From: Bacillus sp. J37
Lineage (GTDB): Bacteria > Bacillota > Bacilli > Bacillales > Bacillaceae
DNA length: 40,657 nucleotides
Assembly (NCBI RefSeq): GCF_000518865.1
Contig: NZ_JAEK01000046.1
Coordinates: forward strand, 1 to 40,657
Direction of reading: 5' to 3'
Shown one piece after another: positions 15,593-24,349 of this stretch (its first letter is position 1; every line of letters begins with the position of its first letter). The position numbers and the translations under genes were made by a program. The notes beneath the pieces are model-generated. The model made no database searches. It saw only the letters and a program-made list of their open reading frames with translations, and was not told the origin of the DNA.

Positions 15593-16501
15593 TTAATTCA
15601 TCCTTTCAATGTAACTTATAAAATTCTTTAAGTCATGAGAGTACAGGGGATTTTGTTTCACTGCTTGTATATATTGTTTTTCAAAACGCTTTATATAAAA
15701 GTGACAAAATGGCATCGCACCCTTACATTCAAATTCTCTTATGACATTATTCTTCAATTGAATTAATTCATTATACGTCAGCTCAGATCGATAATACTTA
15801 CCGATTATGCCATCGAAGTCATGCATCATATAAAGGATTGGAAGAATCCTCCGTCTGTTTTGAAGATCTGTGTTCGTAGTCAATTGATAGATTGCATCGA
15901 TATCATTATAAATTTGTGCAACAACACCTAGATAGCGGGAATGGTCCTTAATTTGTTCTAGCAATCGATTATCTTCTACACCTGCAGCAATAGCACCTAT
16001 AGAGCCTGCCAGAGCAAAAAGCGCCCCAGACTTCTGCATAACCATCTTAAAATAGTCCACTTCATTCTGGACTCCATTCTTCAGATCAGAAGCTTGACCG
16101 TTTGCACTATCAACTAACAAATTGCAACACAACTGCTTCATCTTATTAATAGTTAACAAGGGAAACGGGAGCTCGTCCAGCAAGGACAACGCTAGTGGCA
16201 TCAGCATAAATGCCTGATTCATTATTAAACCATTCTCATCATGTATGTCACCATCTTGAATATCATCTAACTGATCAGTCAGATAAACGAGAAGGTCTAC
16301 GATAGCACCAAGCTGTTCATGTCTTTCGTCTGTCGCTGTAATACCATTTACATGTGTCATCATCCAATCACTAAAAAAAAAGGATCGTGAACTCACTTCC
16401 TCTATAACCTGATCTATATCAAAGGAAGTTAGCTGTTCCTGTATTTGTTTCTTTTTTAATAATCGACTGAAGACTATTCTCTTTTGGCTCATTTCTATCA
16501 A
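15593..16501 (-). CDS. comQ: ComQ isoprenyl transferase, modifies ComX
   Basis: A helical protein of about 300 residues of the polyprenyl-synthase fold. The first aspartate-rich motif is DDIQD (79-83), preceded by LTDQL as in ComQ, and a second metal-binding region reads QIYNDIDAI. ComQ proteins transfer a farnesyl or geranyl chain from the diphosphate to a tryptophan of ComX and take part in its processing and release. The gene directly precedes comX and is first in the four-gene operon. The longest frame starts TTG at 16501; an in-frame ATG at 16492 is equally possible. A good sigma-A promoter stands just upstream (16529-16557). ComQ diverges fast, so the call depends on the motif and gene order together. 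Confidence 0.9.
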   Translation of the reverse strand: MIEMSQKRIVFSRLLKKKQIQEQLTSFDIDQVIEEVSSRSFFFSDWMMTHVNGITATDERHEQLGAIVDLLVYLTDQLDDIQDGDIHDENGLIMNQAFMLMPLALSLLDELPFPLLTINKMKQLCCNLLVDSANGQASDLKNGVQNEVDYFKMVMQKSGALFALAGSIGAIAAGVEDNRLLEQIKDHSRYLGVVAQIYNDIDAIYQLTTNTDLQNRRRILPILYMMHDFDGIIGKYYRSELTYNELIQLKNNVIREFECKGAMPFCHFYIKRFEKQYIQAVKQNPLYSHDLKNFISYIERMN

Positions 16502-16528
16502 TCTTTCAATAAAGAAGTCTATAAAAAC

Positions 16529-16557
16529 AGTTTAAAAATTTTTAGATCAATTGTCAA
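16529..16557 (-). promoter_or_regulatory. Sigma-A promoter of comQXPA
   Basis: On the minus strand TTGACA (16557-16552) is followed after exactly 17 bases by TAAACT (16534-16529), about 28 bases upstream of the first possible comQ start. The -35 is perfect and the -10 differs from TATAAT at two positions, so the operon is probably expressed at a basal level throughout growth. Confidence 0.7.
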
Positions 16558-16732
16558 ATTATGTATTAATGTGCAATTCCCAAAAACAACACTTTATCCC
16601 TATTGTAACAGCAACGATAAGTAGAGATCCCCCTTTCACCTCCTCCGAACAAAGTCTATGGACCTAGTTAAAAAATAAGATCTATGTTTCATAATTATAA
16701 AAACAGGACTTTTTCACTCCAAGAAGATTCTA

Positions 16733-16783
16733 AGAAGAACTAAGACTTATCACCAATCTAATGACGAAAGCCTTAGTTCTTCT
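16733..16783. repeat. Long hairpin holding copy 1 of a shared 30-nt motif
   Basis: A perfect 12-bp stem AGAAGAACTAAG (16733-16744) / CTTAGTTCTTCT (16772-16783) encloses a 27-base loop. The segment 16746-16775 (CTTATCACCAA...TAATGACGAAAGCCTTA) matches 34006-34036 at about 27 of 31 positions. It lies 20 bases past the DUF3231 stop and may serve as that operon's terminator, though the T-tract is poor on both strands. Confidence 0.55.
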
Positions 16784-16802
16784 AATACTAATCACCAATA
16801 AG

Positions 16803-17330
16803 CTAATCCTTATAAAAAGGTGGAATACGAAGCCATTCCTTCTTATCTAAATACTGTTTGACAACTAAACCGGCCATTGTTTTCCTATAGATGATTTTTG
16901 AGAAAATCAATCCAACATCTGCACGAATTGATTCTGAAAGTCCTTTAGCTGCAGTAGTTACCCCTTGAGCGAGATTATAGGACATTAAGTTCGCCAATTC
17001 TTCATCGTTTAATTTTGCCCCTTCCGGTATACTCTGAAATTCTCCCATTGGTTTTTCTGAAGTTGACTTGGGTAATGGTACACCTTCCTTTTTAAGAAAT
17101 TCAATAAGTTCATCTCTAATCGGGATATGTAATGTGTTTCTTGTATCCGTTAATATTCTTTTCAACTCCGGGTCTTGAGCCGTATTAATCCCCAGTTCTT
17201 CATTACGTAGTGTTGTTTCAGTACCCAACAGGAAGAACCAAAGGTTTGATACTTCCATTACAGTCAATGGTCTTTTTTCTCCGTCCATAAAAGGTGCAAA
17301 TGCATCATGAATCACTTCAAAAAATCTCAT
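16803..17330 (-). CDS. DUF3231-like protein
   Basis: About 175 residues, mostly helical, with PLTVMEVSNLWFFLLGTETTLRNEE, an internal EFLKKEGVPLP, LNDEELANLMSYNLAQ, and an end reading SIRADVGLIFSKIIYRKTMAGLV then KEWLRIPPFYKD. The repeated 'helix pair, VPLP, SIR-DVG, IPPFY' pattern is that of the DUF3231 family, ferritin-like helical proteins abundant in Bacillus spore formers and sometimes tied to spore coats; their function is unknown. The gene follows the GMC oxidoreductase by about 70 bases and may share its transcript. I choose ATG at 17330, about 10 bases after GGTGGG; a TTG at 17348 is too close to its AAGGA. Confidence 0.72.
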   Translation of the reverse strand: MRFFEVIHDAFAPFMDGEKRPLTVMEVSNLWFFLLGTETTLRNEELGINTAQDPELKRILTDTRNTLHIPIRDELIEFLKKEGVPLPKSTSEKPMGEFQSIPEGAKLNDEELANLMSYNLAQGVTTAAKGLSESIRADVGLIFSKIIYRKTMAGLVVKQYLDKKEWLRIPPFYKD

Positions 17331-17402
17331 ATATAAAATTCCCACCAATCCTTGGATATAATTTGTTATGGTGGTATTTTTTCCATTTTATTAGGAAAAA
17401 TG

Positions 17403-19106
17403 CTAATAAAAATAACTTTCCATTAGTTTTTCAGCAGTACGTACAGCTAATGCTTGTGTAGTAAGAGTAGGATTCGCTCCACCCAAACCATTATAGTGGA
17501 CACTATTATCAGCAATATATAGCTGCTTTACTTGCAGTGATTCACAATTCTCATCAACAACAAAACCTATTCTCATCGTGCCTTCTATATGAATCATCAT
17601 GCCAGGTGGCCAATTGGACCATATAATTCTTTTTGCTCCTGCTTTACGTAAAAGGTCAGCAGCTAGTTTCATCAACTCACTGCGTTTTTTAACTGACTGG
17701 AAAGTTGGAGAATATTTCACAATTGGAACGGGCCCATTTTCATCACTAATCTGAGGATCTACAGTCACTCCGTTCCGCTGATCCACATCATCATCTGTTG
17801 ATACTAAGATACTTAAGGATCTACGATAGGCGTCCATCCATTCACTTAACTCATACCCAGAGGGACTTCCCTTCACATCCCATGGATTATTAGGTTTAGG
17901 AGGATGTAAGAAGGAATATCCAGATTCACTGATTCCATAAAAAGAAGCCGTTAAACCAGGACTCATCCCCACTGACTGCAATGCACCCAAACCTGGATAA
18001 TCCAACCTTGCTCCACATGTATTTCCCACAAACGGATTAATCTCTGTATTTCCAATGATTGAAAGTAAATCTTTTCCACCAAAAATCCCCGTTACCCAGT
18101 CCATATAATGATTGACTAACCCTCTCCCTACCCATGAATTTTCCGGTAATCCTGAATTCATCCAAAGACGCGGAGTTTCAATACTTCCGGAAGCCATTAC
18201 GATGACTTTTGCTCTTACTACCTCCTCTTCCCCTGTCCATGTATTTCTTATTTTTACCCCATTGGCTCTAAGCCCAGTGGCTCCATCTTTTTCAGTAAGG
18301 ATTTTAACAGCAAACGCATTAGGACGTATCCTAACATTTCCTGTTTTTAAAGCTAAAGGGACATAACTAACATTTGTTGACCGTTTTGCGACTTTATCTA
18401 CAGATGGTCCATTTGAACATCCATTGATACAATGTCCGGCAAGTGTACATCCCTCCATCCATGATAATTGTTCATTTGAAATAATAGGATTATTAATCTT
18501 TTCATTGGGAAGTAAAATGGCGTTAGGCTGCGGTCTATACCCAGGGGCTGTCACATCAAGTGTAGGGACCATGGGCAATCCGAGCTTTTTGGCTCCATAA
18601 TAAAATAATTCCTCCTTGGCGGTTACAGGCGCGAAATTCACCGGCAATGCAGCTTCTACATTCTCATAGTAAGGAATAAGTTCTTGATAAGATAGAGGCC
18701 ATTTATTATCAATTGCAATTGGATAGGCACGGGGACAATTGGCTGTATAGACTTGGGTCGTTCCTCCAACTCCAGCACATTGCCAAATCATCCCCTTCTG
18801 GCTCACACCCCGAAACCACTGGGCCCGTCTGCGGTCAGCCGGCCCCCAACGATATCTTCCAGTAACCAAATCATTCATGTTCATTTCATTTTGATCTATT
18901 AATTGTTTATATAAGACTACATCCAAATCAGCTGGTGTAGAGCTATATGTATCCCCAGGTGCACCATTTGGATTCGGCCACCTCTTGTTCCCGAACCATG
19001 GTCCCGCTTCCAGGACTAGTACGTTTAATCCTTTTTCTCCAAGCTCTTTTGCAACAACAGCTCCACCTCCGCCTGCTCCAATGACAATCACATCCTGATA
19101 GTCCAT
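17403..19106 (-). CDS. GMC-family FAD-dependent oxidoreductase
   Basis: The 567 residues start with an FAD-binding Rossmann motif VIVIGAGGGGAVVAKEL and LVLEAGP, followed by the GMC signature region (QCAGVGGTTQVYTANCPR), a Cys-containing CTLAGHCINGCSNGPS loop near residues 217-232, the VIVMASGSIETPRLW segment, and a C-terminal domain with HIEGTMRIG and SVHYNGLGGANPTLTTQALA supplying the catalytic His and the FAD contacts. Members oxidise alcohols, sugars or sterol-like substrates and, when paired with a small subunit, feed electrons to the respiratory chain (gluconate 2-dehydrogenase type). No signal peptide is present. The ATG overlaps the stop of the preceding partner gene (TAATG). Substrate is unknown; the loop with three cysteines could bind a cluster or form disulfides. 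Confidence 0.87.
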   Translation of the reverse strand: MDYQDVIVIGAGGGGAVVAKELGEKGLNVLVLEAGPWFGNKRWPNPNGAPGDTYSSTPADLDVVLYKQLIDQNEMNMNDLVTGRYRWGPADRRRAQWFRGVSQKGMIWQCAGVGGTTQVYTANCPRAYPIAIDNKWPLSYQELIPYYENVEAALPVNFAPVTAKEELFYYGAKKLGLPMVPTLDVTAPGYRPQPNAILLPNEKINNPIISNEQLSWMEGCTLAGHCINGCSNGPSVDKVAKRSTNVSYVPLALKTGNVRIRPNAFAVKILTEKDGATGLRANGVKIRNTWTGEEEVVRAKVIVMASGSIETPRLWMNSGLPENSWVGRGLVNHYMDWVTGIFGGKDLLSIIGNTEINPFVGNTCGARLDYPGLGALQSVGMSPGLTASFYGISESGYSFLHPPKPNNPWDVKGSPSGYELSEWMDAYRRSLSILVSTDDDVDQRNGVTVDPQISDENGPVPIVKYSPTFQSVKKRSELMKLAADLLRKAGAKRIIWSNWPPGMMIHIEGTMRIGFVVDENCESLQVKQLYIADNSVHYNGLGGANPTLTTQALAVRTAEKLMESYFY

Positions 19107-19495
19107 TAGTTTTTCTCCTTTTCATGTGTGATATAGGCTAAGAAACCTCGAAAGTCACGGTATGCATAAGATGGACCTGGATATTTGGCCAGAATCCACC
19201 CTGGTGGAAAATATTCTACCCTTCTCTGATTTGGAGGACATTGACTGGTTGTTCCGTACCCTGTCCATTCTGAATAGAAGCCAAACATTGTCAGTTGATT
19301 TAATACAGCGGTCATTTGGCGGACGAGATCAGGATTATTCTTATAAGGGGGTTTAATATAGTTAATATTTATTTCAAGTCTGTTAATGAGAGTAAGTGCC
19401 CTTAAGCGGTCAATCGGTGATAACTTGGAGAACAATCCGCCATGAGGGAAACTCATAATATTTACGGGGTAAACGTTCTGACAGTTCTTTATCAA
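19106..19495 (-). pseudogene. C-terminal part of a split small-subunit-like partner of the GMC oxidoreductase
   Basis: The 129-residue frame starts at a TTG overlapping the stop of the upstream 88-codon frame (AATTGA) and has no ribosome site. It contains FPHGGLFSKLSPIDRLRALTLI and a C-terminal FGFYSEWTGYGTTSQCPPNQRRVEYFPPGWILAKYPGPSY (quoted in pieces: SEWTGYGTT and PPGWILAKYPGPSY). This resembles the C-terminal half of proteins encoded just before Bacillus GMC oxidoreductases and distantly the gluconate 2-dehydrogenase subunit 3 family. The simplest reading is one gene of about 217 codons interrupted by a single-base loss near 19494. Alternatives are translational coupling of two real subunits or a sequencing error. 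It is followed immediately by the oxidoreductase gene. Confidence 0.55.
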
Positions 19496-19758
19496 TTGAC
19501 TGCTCCATGATCCAACAGTTCAGCAGTAGACAAAGCCATTGATTGGACATTTATTTTCAATTTTACTGGATAAGATATTGAATGATTCAATATCCAAATC
19601 ACATATCTATAGACCTTGAATTCCAATGCTCCCGGATGAAAAACAGCTCCAGATAAATCTATCAAGCATGGAGTTGGTGGAATAATCGCCTGCACTAGAG
19701 CCCGGAAGGTGGATCTTATATAACAATTAACCTTTCTCTCACTTCTTTTACTCTCCAT
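19492..19758 (-). pseudogene. N-terminal part of the split small-subunit-like gene
   Basis: The 88-residue frame has a good start (GGGGTGGAGA before ATG 19758) and reads RSTFRALVQAIIPPTPCL, then a helical stretch ending STAELLDHGAVN at an in-frame TGA. In recalled homologues this part continues directly into the SPxDRLRAL segment found here in the next frame. The reading frames are offset by one base at the junction, and adding one base at 19493-19495 would join them. It starts the GMC operon. No sigma-factor consensus was recognised upstream. Confidence 0.5.
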
Positions 19759-20099
19759 TCTCCACCCCTTTTCAAAAATCCCTTCCCATCCTACATATTA
19801 TTTACGATTTAGTTTTTTATGTCAGGGAGCTTCAGTTACCCACCACAAACTCATACAGGACATCTTTTTGATAAATATTTGAATCTTTAGAAACATATCA
19901 CACATGATAAGTGACTATTTCTAGGGTACGACAGGTACTTAGTCCTATAACTTTAGATAACGCTTTCATAAATAAGTCCATATTTTACTAGAATAGTATT
20001 CTTTATAATTAAAATTCCTCATATTTTATAAATATTCAGTTTTTTGACAAAATAAGGACGAAAAATATATTATATTAATAGAACAAAGGAGGTAGTAAA
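19759..20099. other. Divergent intergenic region
   Basis: These 341 bases separate the leftward GMC operon from the rightward peptide transporter. The right end holds the transporter promoter. The left half must hold the GMC promoter but shows no sigma-A, sigma-E or sigma-K consensus I would defend, and no small gene. Confidence 0.6.
20044..20073 (+). promoter_or_regulatory. Sigma-A promoter of the peptide transporter gene
   Basis: TTGACA at 20044-20049 is followed by an AT-rich stretch offering TATATT (20066-20071, 16-base spacer) or TATTAT (20068-20073, 18-base spacer). Transcription would begin about 20 bases before the start codon, so the leader is very short. Confidence 0.7.
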
Positions 20100-21593
20100 A
20101 TGTCAGACCTAAATAAACAGAAAATTGTGGAAAGTGTCCCACAAAAAGGATTTTTTGGACATCCTAAGGGACTATTCACTCTTTTCTTTACAGAGTTCTG
20201 GGAACGTTTTTCTTATTATGGAATGAGAGCTATTCTCGTTTTCTATATGTACTATGAAGTGTCAAAAGGCGGATTAGGTCTTGAAGAGAGCACCGCTTTA
20301 GCAATCATGTCTATTTATGGGTCACTTGTTTATATGTCGGGAATTATAGGCGGATGGCTTGCTGACCGGATATTCGGAACATCAAAAGCCATTTTTTATG
20401 GTGGAATCTTTATTATGCTTGGTCATATTGCATTGGCAATACCCGGAAGTTTATCTATGTTCTTCGTTTCTATGGTCCTCATCGTAATAGGAACAGGCTT
20501 ACTAAAACCAAATGTTTCAAGTGTTGTTGGTGATATTTACAGCGAGACTGATAATCGCCGTGATGCCGGTTTTAGTATCTTTTATATGGGTATTAACTTT
20601 GGTGGTTTCTTAGCTCCACTAATTGTTGGAGAAGTTGGAATGAAGCATGACTTCCACTTAGGATTTGGTATAGCGGCAGTCGGTATGTTTTTCGGATTAC
20701 TAGTGTTTGTTTTTACAAAGAAGAAAAACCTTGGCTTAGCTGGTACGGTTGTTCCAAACCCATTGTCACCAACTGAAAAGACAAAAGTTTTTGTCACAAT
20801 AGGAATAAGTGCTGTTCTATTAGCAGCATTCATTGCGATTACTATCTCAATGGGTCTTCTTACAATTGATACATTTGTTGCTCTTATTGGTATTTTAGGA
20901 ATCTTAATTCCAACGATTTATTTTATTGTTATGTATCGCAGTCCAAAAACAACAGCAACCGAGCGTTCCAGAATTATCGCATATATTCCGTTATTTATTG
21001 CGGCTGTTATGTTCTGGGCGATTCAGGAACAAGGTTCCACTATTCTTGCTCATTATGCGGATAAACGTACAGATTTAGAGTTTTTAGGATTTATGATTTC
21101 ACCTGCTTGGTTTCAATCATTAAATCCATTATTTATTATCATCTTAGCACCGGTTTTTGCTGGTCTTTGGGTGAAACTTGGGGACCGTCAGCCAACAGTT
21201 CCTCAAAAATTCTCACTTGGATTATTGTTTGCCGGCTTATCCTTTATTGTCATTCTTGTGCCTGGTGCTTTAACTGGTGAAGGTGCATTAGTTAGCCCAT
21301 TATGGCTTGTTCTAAGTTATTTCATTGTCGTACTTGGTGAACTATGCTTATCACCTGTAGGACTCTCAGCTACGACAAAATTAGCGCCAAATGCCTTTTC
21401 AGCTCAAACGATGAGCTTGTGGTTCCTTTCAAGTGCAGCTGCCCAAGCAATTAATGCACAAATTGTAGGCCTCTATACACCTGAAACGGAGAACCTTTAC
21501 TTTGGTATGATTGGAGGAGTAGCCATCATCCTTGCGATCATCCTATTCCTGTTTTCACCAAAAATTCAGGTGTTTATGAAGGGCGTTCGTTAA
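20100..21593 (+). CDS. dtpT: Proton-dependent di/tripeptide transporter (POT/PTR2 family)
   Basis: A 497-residue major-facilitator protein with about 14 membrane segments. Both POT signatures are present: EFWERFSYYG (the ExxERFxYYG proton-coupling motif in helix 1) and FYMGINFGG (FYxxINxG, helix 5). GWLADRIFGT is the MFS motif A-like loop, and the C-terminal half carries FWAIQEQGST and GLSATTKLAPNAF. It imports short peptides with protons across the cytoplasmic membrane, as DtpT/YclF does. It is a single-gene unit with its own promoter, the ribosome site AAAGGAGGTAGTAAA, and a strong shared terminator downstream. Length matches the family; nothing looks broken. Confidence 0.93.
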   Translation: MSDLNKQKIVESVPQKGFFGHPKGLFTLFFTEFWERFSYYGMRAILVFYMYYEVSKGGLGLEESTALAIMSIYGSLVYMSGIIGGWLADRIFGTSKAIFYGGIFIMLGHIALAIPGSLSMFFVSMVLIVIGTGLLKPNVSSVVGDIYSETDNRRDAGFSIFYMGINFGGFLAPLIVGEVGMKHDFHLGFGIAAVGMFFGLLVFVFTKKKNLGLAGTVVPNPLSPTEKTKVFVTIGISAVLLAAFIAITISMGLLTIDTFVALIGILGILIPTIYFIVMYRSPKTTATERSRIIAYIPLFIAAVMFWAIQEQGSTILAHYADKRTDLEFLGFMISPAWFQSLNPLFIIILAPVFAGLWVKLGDRQPTVPQKFSLGLLFAGLSFIVILVPGALTGEGALVSPLWLVLSYFIVVLGELCLSPVGLSATTKLAPNAFSAQTMSLWFLSSAAAQAINAQIVGLYTPETENLYFGMIGGVAIILAIILFLFSPKIQVFMKGVR

Positions 21594-21600
21594 GATTTTT

Positions 21601-21642
21601 AAAACAAAAGGTGCAGTTCAACAGAACTGCACCTTTTGTTTT
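21601..21642. terminator. Bidirectional terminator between dtpT and opuD
   Basis: A perfect 19-bp stem, AAAACAAAAGGTGCAGTTC (21601-21619) with its complement (21624-21642), closes on the 4-base loop AACA. A- and T-rich ends let it stop both convergent transcripts; only 8 bases separate it from the dtpT stop and 10 from the opuD stop. Confidence 0.93.
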
Positions 21643-21651
21643 ATTCACCAT

Positions 21652-23169
21652 TCAGGCTTGCTTTTTACGTGGTTTTGGTTTGTGATATAAACCAAGTTCT
21701 TTCTTTTCTTTTGTTAATGATCGATACAGAGAAATCATCATTAACACAATAATAATTGAAAACGGGAATGCAGCAGCAATTAATGAATTTTGCAGAGCTT
21801 GTAAACCACCGCTATATAAAAGAATTAATGCTACAGTTGACTGTGCAACTCCCCATGTTAGTTTTACTGAATTTGGTGGTGTAAGTGAACCATAAGTTGT
21901 TTGCATTCCCAACACAAATGTTGCTGAGTCGGCAGATGTAATAAAAAATGTACAAACAAGTGTTATTGCTATGATGGACAGGAGTGTCGACCATGGCATT
22001 TCACTAAATATCGCAAATAATACTTCCTCTGTAGCAAAACTTGTTAAATCGATATTCCCCGCATTTTGAACTTCAATCGCTGAAGTACCAAACACAGCAA
22101 ACCAGATAAAGCTTACGAGTGCCGGCAGTAATAAAACACCAATAATAAATTCTCGAATGGTTCTACCTCTTGAAACACGGGCAATAAAGATTCCAACGAA
22201 CGGTGACCATGAAATCCACCATGCCCAATAGAAAATGGTCCACCCGTTAATCCAAGAACGATGTTCCTCATTAAGTGGGGCTATTCGGAAACTCATCTGT
22301 ACAATATTTTGTATATATCCCCCTAATGTATCAGTGAACATATTTAAGATAAGGATTGTAGGACCTGCAAGAAACATTAAAACAAATAAGGCAATTGCTA
22401 AGACCATGTTTGCGTTACTTAAATATTTGATTCCTTTTCCCAAACCAGACCAAGCAGAAATCATAAATAGGACTGTAACAACCACAACAATAATTAATTG
22501 AACCGTGAAATTAATTGGCACTCCCCACAGTAATGATAAACCGCCATTGATTTGCGCTGCACCAAATCCTAACGTTGTCGCAACTCCAACTACAGTGGCG
22601 AAGACTGCAAGAACGTCGATAACAGTTCCTAAAGGACCTTCCACTCTTTTTCCTAATACAGGTTTTAATGTTGCTGAAATAAGACCTGGCTCATCTTTAC
22701 GAAATTGAAAGTAAGCTAACGAAAGGGCTACAATTGCATAAATTGCCCAAGCATGGATTCCCCAGTGAAAGAAGGTATATCTCATCGCCTCTTTATGAGC
22801 ATCAGCTGTTCCACCTTCTGCTAACGGTGGATCCATAAAGTGGGAAAGAGGTTCCGCAGCTCCCCAGAATACAAGACCAATCCCCATTCCGGCACTAAAT
22901 AACATAGCAAACCAAGAGCCTTTCGAGAATTCAGGCTTTTCATCAGGCTTCCCCAGTTTAATGGCTCCAACTGGACTGAAAATAAGAAAAACACAAAAAA
23001 CAACAATGATTGTAACCAATATTAAATAATACCATCCAAAAGCTGATGTCAGAAAAGCTTGGAGATTTCCTGTAGCTTCTTCAAAACTTTCTGGTGCAGA
23101 AACACCAAATATTACTGCTGCAAGAACAATGGCAACAGTGATCCAAAACACGTTTGATACTTTTTTCAT
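21652..23169 (-). CDS. opuD: BCCT-family glycine betaine/choline transporter (OpuD-like)
   Basis: The 505 residues form about 12 membrane helices. The family signature is clear: [14 protein letters not shown] in the third helix (betaine site region), and [22 protein letters not shown] with RGRTIREF in helices 8-9. The short N-terminus and basic KPKPRKKQA tail are like B. subtilis OpuD, a sodium-coupled importer of compatible solutes for osmoprotection; the ligand could equally be choline or another betaine. AAAGGAACATTCG precedes the ATG. No neighbouring gene shares its transcript. The 330-base leader shows no promoter I would assign with confidence. Confidence 0.92.
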   Translation of the reverse strand: MKKVSNVFWITVAIVLAAVIFGVSAPESFEEATGNLQAFLTSAFGWYYLILVTIIVVFCVFLIFSPVGAIKLGKPDEKPEFSKGSWFAMLFSAGMGIGLVFWGAAEPLSHFMDPPLAEGGTADAHKEAMRYTFFHWGIHAWAIYAIVALSLAYFQFRKDEPGLISATLKPVLGKRVEGPLGTVIDVLAVFATVVGVATTLGFGAAQINGGLSLLWGVPINFTVQLIIVVVVTVLFMISAWSGLGKGIKYLSNANMVLAIALFVLMFLAGPTILILNMFTDTLGGYIQNIVQMSFRIAPLNEEHRSWINGWTIFYWAWWISWSPFVGIFIARVSRGRTIREFIIGVLLLPALVSFIWFAVFGTSAIEVQNAGNIDLTSFATEEVLFAIFSEMPWSTLLSIIAITLVCTFFITSADSATFVLGMQTTYGSLTPPNSVKLTWGVAQSTVALILLYSGGLQALQNSLIAAAFPFSIIIVLMMISLYRSLTKEKKELGLYHKPKPRKKQA

Positions 23170-23498
23170 CGAATGTTCCTTTCTTTCATAATCTTTTTCT
23201 TTAGAAAAACTTCGTTTATTATTACTATTCCCTTAATCACGACAACATTTCCATCAGGAGATGATTTCTTAATCACCACTGCTTTCCAGGGTGTTGACTA
23301 TGTACTTAATAAAACATGATAGATACCGGACCAAAAAAATGTTGACAAAAAAGAATTACCTATACTACCTTAACATAAATTGAAGCCTATTTCCGCTCAT
23401 AGGCATATTCTTTGTACTTTTGTGCTCTCATCATACGTAGAATATTCATTTCCAACACAAAGAGAGCCTATCCACAATGGATTAAGCTCCTTTAGCTT
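23170..23498. other. Intergenic region upstream of opuD
   Basis: No gene was found in these 329 bases. One small dyad, GCCTAT/ATAGGC near 23384-23403, is visible, and a weak ATCCA/TGGAT hairpin lies just after the metallopeptidase stop. A plus-strand TTGACA at 23342 has TATACT only 13 bases later and is not a convincing promoter. Confidence 0.55.
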
Positions 23499-24206
23499 TT
23501 AAACGGTCATCTTCCAGTTTGTTAGTGACAACCAAGTTTCTTTTTCCTTATAGTCAGGCATTATTTTTCCAACCAGGCGCCAGAAGGAACGATCGTGGTT
23601 TAAGTGGACCATGTGACACATCTCATGAACAACTACATAGTCAATTACATCCGGTGGCGCCATTGCCAACCTCCAATTAAATGTTAATTGAAGTTTTGAA
23701 TCACAGGTTCCCCAAGTTGTTTTACTGTCCGTAATACGAATAGAACGTGGTTTTGTTTTGAAGTTACTTTGATAAATAGAGACACTCTTTTCTACTAATA
23801 CCTTACACTGCTGATAATAAAATCGTTTTAAGACTTGTTTATATTTATCATCTTCTAGCTGCTTCACATAGACATACAGCTTTTCTCCTTCAAACACAAC
23901 ATGATCTTGCGTTATCTTTACATCATGAATGATGTTTATTGGATAGGTTTCTCCTAAATAAAGAAAGCTCTCACCATTCTCATATACCTTTTTCTGAGGT
24001 CCATTCAACCTCTCGCTCTTTTCTTTTACTTTTTGTTGAATGAGATCCCAATTATCCTCTAATGTCCGAAGTATTCTTTCATCAGGTGTCTTTTTCGGAG
24101 CCTGCACTTCAATTTTCCCAAAGCTATCGATTGAAACACCTATAGATTTGCGATTTTTGTATTTTATCTCAACATGTATTGTTTCTCCTAAGTATGTATG
24201 TAGCAT
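23499..24206 (-). CDS. YgjP/M48-like zinc metallopeptidase domain protein (DUF45)
   Basis: About 235 residues. The N-terminal part is beta-rich (VEIKYKNRKSIGVSIDSFGKIEV, APKKTPDERI) and the C-terminal part holds the zinc-binding VVHEMCHMVHLNHDRSFW motif, preceded by TWGTCDSKLQLTFNWRLAMAP. This is the signature of the YgjP-like (DUF45, WLM-related) family: HExxH with a third ligand, His, in NHDRSFW. Members are cytoplasmic and their substrates are unknown; some occur beside restriction genes, which is not the case here. The longest frame opens at GTG 24251 without a ribosome site; I prefer ATG 24206 after AGGTGATGAC, which starts MLHTYLGETIHVEIKY. Confidence 0.85.
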   Translation of the reverse strand: MLHTYLGETIHVEIKYKNRKSIGVSIDSFGKIEVQAPKKTPDERILRTLEDNWDLIQQKVKEKSERLNGPQKKVYENGESFLYLGETYPINIIHDVKITQDHVVFEGEKLYVYVKQLEDDKYKQVLKRFYYQQCKVLVEKSVSIYQSNFKTKPRSIRITDSKTTWGTCDSKLQLTFNWRLAMAPPDVIDYVVVHEMCHMVHLNHDRSFWRLVGKIMPDYKEKETWLSLTNWKMTV

Positions 24207-24349
24207 GTCATCACCTGTATTAACAATTAATTTTTTAAAGTAACCTGTCACTTTAAAAGCAACAGGTACGTTAGTGAATAGTATACACAGTATACATCGC
24301 CTATGGAACAGGTGGATATTTCAAGAAGAGCCATATCAAAATATCTCCT

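Noticed and set aside
16559-16639. A 26-codon frame starting GTG on the minus strand beside a strong GGAGGAGG sequence (16637-16646), upstream of comQ.
   Set aside because: The GTG is only 2 bases from the ribosome-site core, too close to work, and the frame ends in the -35 of the comQ promoter. It may be a decayed leader gene but is not supported.
23342-23368. Plus-strand TTGACA with TATACT.
   Set aside because: The spacer is only 13 bases and no plus-strand gene follows.
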